From: Pseudazoarcus sp963975885
GTDB taxonomy: Bacteria; Pseudomonadota; Gammaproteobacteria; Burkholderiales; Rhodocyclaceae
Direction: 5' to 3'
Length of the DNA: 64,000 nt
NCBI GenBank assembly: GCA_963975885.1
Contig: CAXBIS010000001.1
Coordinates: 124,001 to 188,000, forward strand
Shown here: positions 17,928-26,700 of the stretch, one piece after another
Layout: each line of letters begins with the position of its first letter
Position numbering within the stretch: the first letter of the stretch is position 1
Notes under the pieces: model-generated
Told to the model about the DNA's origin: nothing
Database searches by the model: none
What the model saw: the letters and a program-made list of their open reading frames with translations, nothing else
Program-made: the position numbers and the translations under genes

Positions 17928-18698
17928 TTATACGCGTCCCGGCGCACTGCCGGGCGTGGCCAGATGGGCACTGCGTCCGCCGTCGACGGCCAAAATCTGG
18001 CCGGTCACGTAGGGCGCATCGAGCAGCAGATAGCGCACCGCACCGGCGATGTCGCTCGGCCGGCCTTCGCGTCCGAGCAGGGTATCGGCGACGATGGCCT
18101 CGCGTTCGGCGTCCGGGAACTGGCCGTCCTCGGGCCATTCGATGGGTCCGGGCGCCACGCCGTTGACGCGCACGCGCGGCGCCAGCTCGACGGCCAGGGC
18201 GCGGGTCAGGCCGAGCAGGCCGGCCTTGGCCGCGCAGTACAGCGCATAGCCGCGCAGCGGCCGCTGGGCATGGATGTCGACGATGTTGACGATGGCGCCG
18301 CCGGCCTGCGTGAGCGCCGGGGCCAGCGCCTGGGTCAGGAACAGCGGTCCCTTCAGGTTGGAGCCGGTCAGATCATCCCAGGCGGCCTCGTCGATGCGCC
18401 CGAGCGGCGTGCCGAAGAAGCTCGAGGCGTTGTTGACCAGGCCGTCGACGCGACCGAAGCACGCCAGCGCATCGGCCGCGATGCGCTGCGTGGCGGCGAT
18501 CTCACCCAGGTCGCCGGCCAGCGTGGCGGCCGAGCTGGGGCGTTGCGCTTCGAGTTCTTGGGCCAGTGCGTGCGCGGCCTGAGCGCTGCCGCGATAGTGG
18601 ATGAGCACGCGGCAACCGGCCGCGTGCAGGGTACGCGCGATTTCGGCGCCGACGCGTCGTGCGGCGCCGGTGACGAGAATCACCGGGGCTTCGTTCAT
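17928..18698 (-). CDS. Pteridine reductase-like short-chain dehydrogenase
   Basis: 256 residues, NADP-dependent SDR. VTGAARRVGAEIA is the TGxxxRxG cofactor motif typical of pteridine reductases (PTR1/FolM) rather than the usual TGxxxGxG. It also has LVNNAS, a DIH segment in place of the usual catalytic serine, and YALYCAAKAG with the Tyr-x-x-x-Lys pair. FolM-type enzymes reduce dihydromonapterin or dihydrofolate. It starts at an ATG behind GGGAGCAG, and its ATGA overlaps the stop of the upstream hydrolase, so translation is coupled. Confidence 0.85.
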   Translation of the reverse strand: MNEAPVILVTGAARRVGAEIARTLHAAGCRVLIHYRGSAQAAHALAQELEAQRPSSAATLAGDLGEIAATQRIAADALACFGRVDGLVNNASSFFGTPLGRIDEAAWDDLTGSNLKGPLFLTQALAPALTQAGGAIVNIVDIHAQRPLRGYALYCAAKAGLLGLTRALAVELAPRVRVNGVAPGPIEWPEDGQFPDAEREAIVADTLLGREGRPSDIAGAVRYLLLDAPYVTGQILAVDGGRSAHLATPGSAPGRV

Positions 18699-19507
18699 GA
18701 GTCTGCTCCCTGACTGGCCAGGCTCTGCATCCACTGCAGCAGGCGGGTGGCGACCCGCTCCCAGTCGCGTTCGAGCATCACTGCGTGACCCAGGCCGGGA
18801 ATGATCTCGGCCGACTTGCCCAGCGCACGACCTGCCGAACGCACCTCCGAGGGCGGGATCAGGCGGTCGTGTTCGGCGCCCAGCACGAGCAGGGGCACGC
18901 GATGCATGCGGCGTCGATCCGGCAGGTCAAAGCCCATCATGTCCCAGATCGCGCGCATCGACTCGGGCTGGCTGTGGCGCACGAAACGCTCCAGCCGGGC
19001 GTGTTCGACAGGCTGGTGAAAAAGCGCTTCGCGCACGTTCTCGACATCGGGCGAGCGCCCGGCGAGGATGCTGTTGAGCGTGACGAGGAGGCTGGGGTGA
19101 TGCATCAGCATCGACAGCGACGACCACGCCAGCCCGGACGGCGGCACGGCGCACAGCAGGGCGGCCGCGGCCGGGCGCAGCCGCGTCAGGCAGTGCTGCA
19201 CGACGAAGCCGCCCAGCGAGTGGCCGATCAGCACGGGCGGCGCGGGCAGGCGCTCGATCGCGCGTTCGACGTCGTCGACGTAGTCGGCGATGCGCAGTGT
19301 ATCGAGTACGTCGCGACCGTCGCTGTCGCCGTGACCGGACAGCGACAGCGCGTGCGCGGCATAGCCGTGGCGCGCGAAGAAGGGCAGGAAATGCTCGTCC
19401 CAGCACCAGGCGCCGGTGTAGGCGCCGTGCACGAACAGCAGCGGTTGCAGCCGGGGCTCGCCTTCGGGCAGGCGGGAGACGAATTCGAGACGACGCCCCG
19501 TGGCCAT
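18695..19507 (-). CDS. Alpha/beta hydrolase
   Basis: 270 residues. The oxyanion loop is FVHGAYTGAWCWD, the nucleophile elbow GHSLGG (Ser near 97), the acid LGAEHDRLIP and the catalytic His GLGHAVML, so the triad is complete. LSLSGHGDSDG is the usual strand-4 loop. Substrate unknown. The gene sits between a YfcG-type GST and a pteridine reductase with a 1-bp stop/start overlap on one side and ATGA on the other, forming a three-gene coupled operon. Confidence 0.85.
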   Translation of the reverse strand: MATGRRLEFVSRLPEGEPRLQPLLFVHGAYTGAWCWDEHFLPFFARHGYAAHALSLSGHGDSDGRDVLDTLRIADYVDDVERAIERLPAPPVLIGHSLGGFVVQHCLTRLRPAAAALLCAVPPSGLAWSSLSMLMHHPSLLVTLNSILAGRSPDVENVREALFHQPVEHARLERFVRHSQPESMRAIWDMMGFDLPDRRRMHRVPLLVLGAEHDRLIPPSEVRSAGRALGKSAEIIPGLGHAVMLERDWERVATRLLQWMQSLASQGADS

Positions 19508-20127
19508 CAGCCGGGCACCTTCATGCCGCGTGCGACCGCGGGCCGGGCGGCGATCGCGTCGAACCAGCGCTTGACGTTGGGGAAGTCCTCGAGCGCTACC
19601 TGTTGCCACTCGTGGCGTGCGATCCACGGGAAGGTCGCGATATCCGCGATCGTGTACTCGCCGGCAGCCAGCCATTCATGCTCGGCGAGCCGACGGTCGA
19701 GCACGCCGTAGATGCGTCGCGTCTCGTCCGAATAGCGCTTCTTCGCGTAGGGCACGTCTTCCGGCGCGAAGCGCAGGAAGTGGTGCGCCTGACCCATCAT
19801 CGGACCCACCGAGCCCATCTGCATCATCAGCCATTGCAGTACGTCCAGGCGCTCGCGCGCGCTGGTTGGCAGCAGGCGGCCGCACTTCTCGGCCAGATAG
19901 ATCAGGATCGCCCCCGATTCGAACAGCGCGATCGGGCGTCCCTCCGGGCCGTCGTCATCGACGATGGCCGGGATCTTGTTGTTGGGGCTGATGGCGAGAA
20001 ACTCCGCCGCATGCTGCTCGCCTTTCGTGATGTCGATGCTTTTCACGTCGTAGTCGAGCCCGAGTTCCTCCAGTGCGATCGAAACCTTGCGGCCGTTCGG
20101 GGTGCTCCAGGTGTACAGGGTGATCAT
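19507..20127 (-). CDS. Glutathione S-transferase, YfcG (Nu)-like disulfide reductase
   Basis: 206 residues. The thioredoxin-fold N-terminus has TPNGRKVSIALEE (the TPN of E. coli YfcG), FLAISPNNKIPAIVD and FESGAILIYLAEK; the helical C-terminal domain has LQWLMMQMGSVGPMMGQ and YTIADIATFPW. These match YfcG closely by eye. YfcG uses two glutathiones as a disulfide-bond oxidoreductase and lacks the usual catalytic Tyr/Ser. First gene of the three-gene coupled operon; divergent from the DUF2905 gene across 49 bp. Confidence 0.88.
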   Translation of the reverse strand: MITLYTWSTPNGRKVSIALEELGLDYDVKSIDITKGEQHAAEFLAISPNNKIPAIVDDDGPEGRPIALFESGAILIYLAEKCGRLLPTSARERLDVLQWLMMQMGSVGPMMGQAHHFLRFAPEDVPYAKKRYSDETRRIYGVLDRRLAEHEWLAAGEYTIADIATFPWIARHEWQQVALEDFPNVKRWFDAIAARPAVARGMKVPG

Positions 20128-20176
20128 GGCGTCCTTTCCGGTTGGCGGGTTGCCGTGGTTCGGGGTCTAATGCCGC

Positions 20177-20374
20177 ATGTTGAAATGGTTGATCGTCATC
20201 CTCGTCATCGTCCTCGTCACCGGCATGTTCCGCGCGACGCTGTCGCGCCACCTGCGCCTCGGGCGCCTGCCCGGCGACGTGCATTTCAACTTCCGCGGGC
20301 GAGCCTACCACTTCCCGTTTACGAGTACCTTGCTGCTGTCGGCAGTGGCGATGCTGCTTCTGTGGTCGATCTAG
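20177..20374 (+). CDS. DUF2905 membrane protein
   Basis: 65 residues with two hydrophobic segments (about 2-17 and 48-64) flanking the family signature LGRLPGDVHF and the FRGRAYHFPFTSTLLLS strand. DUF2905 proteins are common small inner-membrane proteins with no known role. Monocistronic; converges with cca, with about 97 bp between. Confidence 0.85.
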   Translation: MLKWLIVILVIVLVTGMFRATLSRHLRLGRLPGDVHFNFRGRAYHFPFTSTLLLSAVAMLLLWSI

Positions 20375-20471
20375 CGGGGCGAAGCGGAACAAGTGCAGTG
20401 GCCATCTGCGGCCTTGCGCGGTGCTTCGCGAAACCCCGCCTGCGCTCTCGCTCCGTTGTGCATCGCGGCTG

Positions 20472-21557
20472 CTAGCGGCCGCCGATCGCTGCGATGCGCG
20501 CCTCGCGCACGCGTTGCGGGATCTCGCGCTTGTCGGCGCAGGCGGCCGCGATCGCGCCGGCATCCACGCCTTGCGCCGCGGCGAGCGCGCCACGCCACGG
20601 CCTCGGGTCGAAGTCGGTGCTGCAGTCGTGTGCGGCCTCGAGCAGTGCGGCGAAGCGTTCGGGTCGGCGCAGGGCGTCGCAGCGCGTCAGCAGACCGAGC
20701 ATCGCCTCGGCCTCGTTCGCCTCGGTACGCAGTGCGCCGCGTTCGCGCGCGAGCATCGCGGCCAGGTCGCGGGCGTCGTTTGGCGCCTTGAGCCGTTCGG
20801 ATACAGCGCGGGCGGTGTCGCCATCGAGGAGGTGCAGTGCCACGGCCCAGCGTGCCTCGAGCGCTGCATCGCGCGCGACCGCACGCGCAAGCGCCGCGTC
20901 CAGCGCGTCGCGTCCGTCGGCAGGCAGGGCATCGAGTTCGGGCAGCAATCGTGCGAGTGCGCCGCTCTCGCGCAGCACGGCGAGCATGCGCTGCGGGTGC
21001 GTCTCCATCAGTCCGCGCGCGATCTCCTGCCACACGCGTTCGGCCACGAGGTGCTCGACCTCGCCGGCGACGACGATGTCGCGCATCAGCCCCATCGTCT
21101 CGGGCGCCACCGAGAATTCGTCAAAGCGCGCGGCAAAGCGTGCCACGCGCAGGATGCGCAGCGGATCCTCGGCGAAGGCCGGGCTGACGTGGCGCAGCAC
21201 GCGGGCGGCCAGGTCGCGCCGCCCGCCGAAGGGGTCAACGATTTCGCCGTGTTCGTCGCGCGCCATCGCATTGACGGTCAGGTCGCGCCGCTGCAGGTCC
21301 TGTTCCAGGGTCACGTCGGGCGCAGCGTGGAAGCTGAAGCCCTTGTAGCCGCGGCCACTCTTGCGCTCGGTGCGCGCAAGCGCGTACTCCTCGTTGGTGT
21401 CCGGGTGCAGGAACACCGGGAAGTCCTTGCCTACCGGGCGGTAGCCAGCCGCGATCATCTCCTCGGGGGTGGCGCCGACCACGACCCAGTCGTGGTCGCG
21501 CACCGGCAGATCCAGCAATTCGTCGCGCACCGCGCCGCCGACCACATAGCTTCGCAT
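20472..21557 (-). CDS. cca: CCA tRNA nucleotidyltransferase without a recognisable HD domain
   Basis: Adds or repairs the 3'-CCA of tRNAs. The class II nucleotidyltransferase head is complete: VVGGAVRDELL, catalytic Asp21 and Asp23 in RDHDW, ERKSGRGYKGF, and RRDLTVNAMA followed by DPFGGRRDL and RILRVARFAARF. At 361 residues it is about 50 shorter than E. coli CCA; the stretch between LLPELDAL and ERLKAPNDARDL, where E. coli carries the HD phosphohydrolase, is contracted and has no His-Asp pair. It starts 1 bp inside the stop of the upstream epimerase-like gene. Confidence 0.93.
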   Translation of the reverse strand: MRSYVVGGAVRDELLDLPVRDHDWVVVGATPEEMIAAGYRPVGKDFPVFLHPDTNEEYALARTERKSGRGYKGFSFHAAPDVTLEQDLQRRDLTVNAMARDEHGEIVDPFGGRRDLAARVLRHVSPAFAEDPLRILRVARFAARFDEFSVAPETMGLMRDIVVAGEVEHLVAERVWQEIARGLMETHPQRMLAVLRESGALARLLPELDALPADGRDALDAALARAVARDAALEARWAVALHLLDGDTARAVSERLKAPNDARDLAAMLARERGALRTEANEAEAMLGLLTRCDALRRPERFAALLEAAHDCSTDFDPRPWRGALAAAQGVDAGAIAAACADKREIPQRVREARIAAIGGR

Positions 21558-22477
21558 CAGTCGTTCGCGCCCCGGCCCAGATAGCCCGGCGCGACAGCCT
21601 CGAGTGCGGTCGGTGGCAGACCGAACGGCAGCGGGGTGTCACGGGCGACGTTGTCCACGCGCAGCGAGCGCACGTTGTCGCGACTCATCGGTGGATTGGG
21701 CAGCAGCTCCATGGTGGCCGCCTGTGCCAGGCCGAGCGGCTCGGGCAGCCCGAACACCAGCCGGCTGCGTCCGGTCGTCCGACACACGTACAGCACCAGT
21801 TCGCGCAGCGTGTAGACGGTGGGGCCGGCCAGTTCAAAGGTCTGGCCGCGAGCGGCCTCGTCGTCCAGGCAGCGCGCGACGACATCGGCCACGTCACCGA
21901 CGAACACCGGCTGGAAACGCGTGTCGGCGCCGGCCAGCGGAAGTACGGGGATGAACTTCGTCAGTTGTGCGAACAGGTTGAGGAAGCTGTCGCCCGGCCC
22001 GAACACGACCGAGGGGCGCAGGATCGTCCAGGCAGGTGGGTCGCCGCCTTCGCTTACCGCCGCCTCGCCTGCCGCCTTGGACCGTTGGTACTCGGACGGG
22101 CCGCTCGCATCGGCGCCGAGCGCGCTGACATGCACCAGATGTTCGGTGCCTGCGTCCTTGAGCGCTGCCAGCAGTCGTCGGGGGAGAGCGACGTGTGCCT
22201 TGTCGAAGTCCGGCCCCCACGGGTCGCCGGAGCGCGAGTGCAGCACGCCGACGAGGTTGACCGCGGCCTGTGTGTCTTCGGCCAGGCGAGCGAGGGTCGC
22301 GTCGTCGTGCACATCGGCCTCGACGATCTCCACGCCGTCCAGCTCGGCCAGGTGGCGCGCGCGCTTGGGCTCGCGCGTGGGCACGCGCACCCGGCATCCC
22401 TGTTCGACCAGGCGGGCGACCACGGCGCTGCCGATGAAGCCGCTGCCGCCGGTCACGAGTATGCGTCGATCGTTCAT
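21557..22477 (-). CDS. NAD(P)-binding epimerase/complex I NDUFA9-like protein
   Basis: 306 residues of an atypical/extended SDR. The cofactor motif VTGGSGFIGSAVVARL is at the N-terminus, then VEADVHD, AVNLVGVLHS, HVSALGAD and a YQRSKAAGE segment with Tyr-x-x-x-Lys, RPSVVFGPGDSFLN, and PVFVGDVADVV. This arrangement is that of the NDUFA9/ycf39 group, often annotated as complex I NDUFA9-subunit-like; the bacterial members are of unknown function. Stop/start overlap with cca and 7 bp from slt downstream-to-upstream, so cca-epimerase-slt form one transcript. Confidence 0.85.
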   Translation of the reverse strand: MNDRRILVTGGSGFIGSAVVARLVEQGCRVRVPTREPKRARHLAELDGVEIVEADVHDDATLARLAEDTQAAVNLVGVLHSRSGDPWGPDFDKAHVALPRRLLAALKDAGTEHLVHVSALGADASGPSEYQRSKAAGEAAVSEGGDPPAWTILRPSVVFGPGDSFLNLFAQLTKFIPVLPLAGADTRFQPVFVGDVADVVARCLDDEAARGQTFELAGPTVYTLRELVLYVCRTTGRSRLVFGLPEPLGLAQAATMELLPNPPMSRDNVRSLRVDNVARDTPLPFGLPPTALEAVAPGYLGRGAND

Positions 22478-22484
22478 GTCCACC

Positions 22485-24404
22485 TCAACGGTTGGCGGTT
22501 GTCTCGACGGCCGCCGGGATCGTGCCCAGGCGCGCCTTGAGCGACTGCGCACTGCCTTCGAGCAGCGCGGCATAGACGACCTTGTTGACGAGCACCTTCT
22601 GGACGTATTCGCGGGTCTCGTCGATGGGAATGGTTGCGACGTAGATCGCGCCCTCGATCGGATGTTCGCTGCGCCAGCGGCGTGCGCGGCTCGGGCCGGC
22701 GTTGTAGCCGGCCGAGGCGAGTACCGGATGGTCGTCCAGATCGGCGAGGATCAGTCGCAGGTAGCTCGTGCCCAGCAGCACGTTCGTCTTGGGGTCGTTG
22801 AGCATGCGTGGATGGTAGCTCTTGAGCCCGATCTGACCTGCCACCCAGCGGCCCGTGGCCGGCATCACCTGCATCAGCCCTTGCGCCCCGGCGCTCGAGC
22901 GGGCGGGGATGTTGAAACGGCTCTCCTGGCGCATCAGACCGTAGACCCAGGCCAGATCGAGCTTCTGGCGCACGACCTGTGGCTCGACCAGTTCGCGGTA
23001 GGGCGTCAGGAAACGCAGCTCGAAGTTGTCGCCGGCGTCTGCGTACTCGGCGGCATTGATCGCACGCTCGAGAAGCCCCTGGTCGAGCGCGACATGGGCT
23101 GCGCCGAGGATGAAACCGCGATCCTTGCCGCGCAGCGCGGCGATCCATTCGCGCAAGCCTTCGGTGGGCAGGCCCAGCGCATAGAACGTCATCGCCCGCC
23201 GAATGCCCGGATCGAGCGCGGCACGCGCCTTGTCTTCGGGCGCGAGCGCCGCGGAGCGCTCGGGCGCGACGAACAGCCGACCCAGTTCCTCGGCGGCAAG
23301 CATCGGGTAGTAGCCGTACTGACCGGAGATTTCCGCGTAGCGGGCCTTGGCCGCCTCGTGATTGCCCCGTTCGGCCAGTGCGCGGGCATGCCAGTAGATC
23401 CACTCGGGCTCGGATCGCTGGGCGGAATCGAGTCCGTCGATGGTCTGTTCGACGTATTCCCACTCGCCGGCACGCAGCGCCGCGCGCACGCGCCATTCGC
23501 GCTGACCGGCGGTCATGTCGATGTCGCCGGCGGCCCGGTACCACTCGGTGGTCAGCGGCAGACGCGAGAGCGCGCCGTGGTAGCCCAGGGCAAGGTAGGC
23601 ATGACGCTGTTCGTCCGTGGTGAAGTGCTCGGCGCGGCGCAGCAGACGCACGTGGGCCAGCGGCGGGTCACGACGGGCCAGACGCACCAGCGCGGCCAGC
23701 GCAAGTTCGCGCCCGGCACGACTGCGGTGAAAGTTCTCGGGCAGCCGGTCGAGGTAGCCGGCCGGGTCGGCAAGCAGTTGGCGCAGCGGGCGTGCCTGGC
23801 CGACACCGAGCCACTCCAGTGTGGTGCGCGCCGGGGAAGGGTCGCGGCTGTCGATCTGTTGGCGAAAGCGCCACCATACCTCGTCGACCGGAACGCGGGC
23901 GGTGGTGGCCGCCGTTTCCAGCACCGGGTGGCAGGCGACCGGGTTGGAGGCCAGATCACGCCAGGCGGTGGCGATTTCGTCGAATACGGTGGCGTCGCCA
24001 AGGTGATGCCGCGCCTGCCAGGCCAGGCAGCGCAGTTCGACGTCGGCCTCGGTGTGCGGAAAAACGCTCAGCACGCCTTCCCAGTCTTCGTCCGCGGCCA
24101 GCCGACGCAACCACTGCGCGGCCAGGCGGGTGGCCGGCACGCTGCCCGAGTGCAGGGTCACGAAGGCCTTCAGCGCGGCCGAGGGCACCGCCTCATCGCT
24201 GCGATCGAGGCGCGAGAGCAGGCGCCAGTATTCGACGTAGTGTCCGAGCAGGTGGTCCTCGGGGCTTGATGCGAGGCGTTCGAGCGCCGCATGATCGCCG
24301 CTTCGAAGCGCATCGCGTGCCGCTAGAATGCGCCTGTCACCCGACTGCGCGAGTGTCGCACCGGCGAGAACCGCAACCAACAGACCGACAAGGACGTGTT
24401 TCAT
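22485..24404 (-). CDS. slt: Soluble lytic murein transglycosylase
   Basis: 639 residues. Signal peptide at 1-19 (ends ATLAQ). A long alpha-superhelical region (about 20-470) is followed by the SLT catalytic domain with WVYGLMRQESRFN (catalytic Glu494), AGAQGLMQVMPAT and ASAGYNAGPSRARRW. It cleaves MurNAc-GlcNAc linkages to 1,6-anhydro products in the periplasm. The start follows a modest GGAAAC site; a longer frame continues upstream, antisense to the cyclo-ligase gene, and is rejected because the signal peptide fixes the start. Confidence 0.93.
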   Translation of the reverse strand: MKHVLVGLLVAVLAGATLAQSGDRRILAARDALRSGDHAALERLASSPEDHLLGHYVEYWRLLSRLDRSDEAVPSAALKAFVTLHSGSVPATRLAAQWLRRLAADEDWEGVLSVFPHTEADVELRCLAWQARHHLGDATVFDEIATAWRDLASNPVACHPVLETAATTARVPVDEVWWRFRQQIDSRDPSPARTTLEWLGVGQARPLRQLLADPAGYLDRLPENFHRSRAGRELALAALVRLARRDPPLAHVRLLRRAEHFTTDEQRHAYLALGYHGALSRLPLTTEWYRAAGDIDMTAGQREWRVRAALRAGEWEYVEQTIDGLDSAQRSEPEWIYWHARALAERGNHEAAKARYAEISGQYGYYPMLAAEELGRLFVAPERSAALAPEDKARAALDPGIRRAMTFYALGLPTEGLREWIAALRGKDRGFILGAAHVALDQGLLERAINAAEYADAGDNFELRFLTPYRELVEPQVVRQKLDLAWVYGLMRQESRFNIPARSSAGAQGLMQVMPATGRWVAGQIGLKSYHPRMLNDPKTNVLLGTSYLRLILADLDDHPVLASAGYNAGPSRARRWRSEHPIEGAIYVATIPIDETREYVQKVLVNKVVYAALLEGSAQSLKARLGTIPAAVETTANR

Positions 24405-24452
24405 GTTTCCGCGACCATGGCCCGGTGAAAAATGCATCACGGCGCTCCGGGC

Positions 24453-25043
24453 ATGAAGGAGCCGCAATCCGACAATCACATCGTAGCGCGCCGACGCGCG
24501 CTGCGAAATGCCGCCCTGTCCGCTCGCGAAGCGCTCACCGTCACCGCGCGCGGCGCACTCGAGCGGCGCCTCGAGGTGCATCTGGCAGACTTGCTCGAAC
24601 GCCTCGCGCCGCGCCGGCTTGCCTTCTGCTGGCCGTTTCGCGCCGAGCCCGATCTGCGTCACTTCGTCGCTCGCTGGCTCGCGCAGGATGGCTCGCGCAT
24701 CGCTGCGCTCCCGGTCGTGACGGACCGTGAAGCGCCGCTTGCGTTCCGTCGCTGGACACCGGGCATGAGGCTGGAACCCGATCGCCACGGCATTCCTCAT
24801 CCGCCGGCGGGCGAGGAGGTCGTGCCGCAACTCGTGCTGGTGCCGCTCAATGCCTTCGACGGCGGGGGGTTCCGGCTCGGATACGGTGGCGGCTACTTCG
24901 ACCGGACGCTGGCCGTGCTCGACGCGGTGGCTGTCGGTGTCGGCTTCGAGCTGGGGCGTGTGGACACTGTACTGCCTCAGCCGCACGACAGGGCGATGGA
25001 CTGGCTCGTCACCGAGGCGGGCGCGTTCCGCGCAGTGACCTAG
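24453..25043 (+). CDS. 5-formyltetrahydrofolate cyclo-ligase
   Basis: 196 residues; converts 5-formyl-THF to 5,10-methenyl-THF with ATP. The C-terminal signature GGGFRLGYGGGYFDRTL (ATP/Mg-binding) is intact, preceded by VPLNAFD and the ARRRALRNA basic N-terminus typical of the family. An in-frame ATG at 24432 would add seven residues; neither start has a convincing ribosome-binding site. Divergent from slt and ends 70 bp before the ilvA stop. Confidence 0.9.
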   Translation: MKEPQSDNHIVARRRALRNAALSAREALTVTARGALERRLEVHLADLLERLAPRRLAFCWPFRAEPDLRHFVARWLAQDGSRIAALPVVTDREAPLAFRRWTPGMRLEPDRHGIPHPPAGEEVVPQLVLVPLNAFDGGGFRLGYGGGYFDRTLAVLDAVAVGVGFELGRVDTVLPQPHDRAMDWLVTEAGAFRAVT

Positions 25044-25113
25044 GCCACATCGCGTCGCGGGCAAGCGCGACTCCGCAACAGGGGATCAGGCGTGCGTGTC
25101 GGCTCGCCGTCGG

Positions 25114-26631
25114 CTAGCCCAGGAACAGCTTGTAGGCCGGGTTGTCGGTCTCTTCTGCGTAATCGTAGCCGAGCCGCTCGAGGAATTCGTTGAAGGCGGT
25201 CTTGTCGCCGGGCGGCACCTGCATGCCGACCAGTACGCGGCCGAAGTCGGCACCGTGATTGCGGTAATGGAACAGGCTGATGTTCCAGTCCGAGCGCAGT
25301 TGCGTGAGGAAATTCATCAGCGCGCCGGGTCGTTCCGGGAAGATGAAGCGGTAGAGCAGCTCGTTGTCGGCGTGCGGTGCGCGCCCGCCGACCATGTAAC
25401 GAATGTGGCTCTTGGCCATCTCGTCGTCGGTCAGGTCGATGGCCGGCAGATCGTGGCGGGCCAGCATTTCGATCATGCGGCTGGCCTCTGCGCGGTTGGA
25501 CACGTTGACGCCGACGAAGATGTGGGCGTTCGACGGATCGTCGTAGCGGTAGTTGAACTCGGTGATGTTGCGCTTGCCCAGCAAACTGCAGAACTTGCGG
25601 AACGAGCCGGGTTGCTCGGGAATGGTCACGGCGAGGATGACTTCGCGCTGCTCGCCCAGTTCGGCGCGTTCGGCAACGAAGCGCAGGCGGTCGAAATTCA
25701 TGTTCGCGCCCGAGGCGATCGCCACCAGCGTCTTGTCGCGCAGCTTGTGACGCTTGACGTACTCCTTGGCGCCGGCCACGGCGAGTGCACCGGCCGGCTC
25801 GAGAATGGAGCGCGTGTCCTCGAAGACATCCTTGATCGCCGCGCAGATGGCGTCGTTGTCGACGACGATCATCTCGTCGACGTATTCCTGGCACAGGCGG
25901 AAGGTCTCGGCGCCGACCAGTTTCACGGCTGCGCCGTCGGCGAACAGGCCGACCTGGTCCAGTTCCACGCGGCGACCTGCAGCGAGCGACTTCGTCATCG
26001 CCTCCGAACCCTCGGCCTCGACGCCGATGATGCGTGTTTCCGGGCGCAGCCGTTTGACGTAGGCGGCGATGCCGGAGATGAGGCCGCCGCCGCCGACGCA
26101 GCAGAAGATGGTGTGGATGGGGCGCGGGTGGGCGCGCAGGATTTCCATGCCGATCGTGCCCTGGCCGGCGATCACGTCCGGGTCATCGAAGGGGTGGACG
26201 AAGGTCAGGCGTTCTTCCTTTTCGAGCTGCTTGGCGTGGGCGAAGGCCTCGGAAAACGAGTCGCCCACCAGCACCACCTCGCCACCGCGCCCGCGCACCG
26301 CGTCCACCTTGATCTGGGGGGTCGAGGTCGGCATCACGATGACCGCCCGCGTGCCCAGCTTTGCGGCCGACATCGCCACGCCCTGTGCGTGGTTGCCGGC
26401 TGAAGCGCAGATCACGCCGCGCTTGAGGGCGGCCGGTGAGAGGTTGGCCATCTTGTTGTAGGCGCCGCGGATCTTGAAGCTGAATACCGGCTGCATGTCC
26501 TCGCGCTTGAGCAGCAGCGAGTTGCCCAGCCGCGCCGACAGGCTGTCCGCGCGCTCGAGCGGCGTCTCCTCGGCGACGTCGTACACCTGCGCGTTGAGGA
26601 TGCGTTCCAGATAATCCGGCGGGGTTTTCAT
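25114..26631 (-). CDS. ilvA: Threonine ammonia-lyase, biosynthetic
   Basis: 505 residues; PLP enzyme making 2-oxobutanoate from threonine, first step to isoleucine. The PLP lysine is Lys53 in FSFKIRGAYNKM, the serine-loop ASAGNHAQGVA follows, and VGGGGLISGIA is the phosphate-binding glycine loop. The C-terminal ~180 residues contain two ACT-like regulatory repeats (EVILAVTIPEQPGSF and LLYRFIFPERPGALMNF), as in the isoleucine-inhibited biosynthetic enzyme rather than the catabolic TdcB. Length equals E. coli IlvA. Monocistronic; 69 bp upstream of hprK in the same direction. Confidence 0.96.
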   Translation of the reverse strand: MKTPPDYLERILNAQVYDVAEETPLERADSLSARLGNSLLLKREDMQPVFSFKIRGAYNKMANLSPAALKRGVICASAGNHAQGVAMSAAKLGTRAVIVMPTSTPQIKVDAVRGRGGEVVLVGDSFSEAFAHAKQLEKEERLTFVHPFDDPDVIAGQGTIGMEILRAHPRPIHTIFCCVGGGGLISGIAAYVKRLRPETRIIGVEAEGSEAMTKSLAAGRRVELDQVGLFADGAAVKLVGAETFRLCQEYVDEMIVVDNDAICAAIKDVFEDTRSILEPAGALAVAGAKEYVKRHKLRDKTLVAIASGANMNFDRLRFVAERAELGEQREVILAVTIPEQPGSFRKFCSLLGKRNITEFNYRYDDPSNAHIFVGVNVSNRAEASRMIEMLARHDLPAIDLTDDEMAKSHIRYMVGGRAPHADNELLYRFIFPERPGALMNFLTQLRSDWNISLFHYRNHGADFGRVLVGMQVPPGDKTAFNEFLERLGYDYAEETDNPAYKLFLG

Positions 26632-26700
26632 GTGGGGGCCGATGCGGGCGTAAAGGGCCAAGAGCGTATCAGTCGCCGGCGTGAACCGGCAAGCGAGGAA

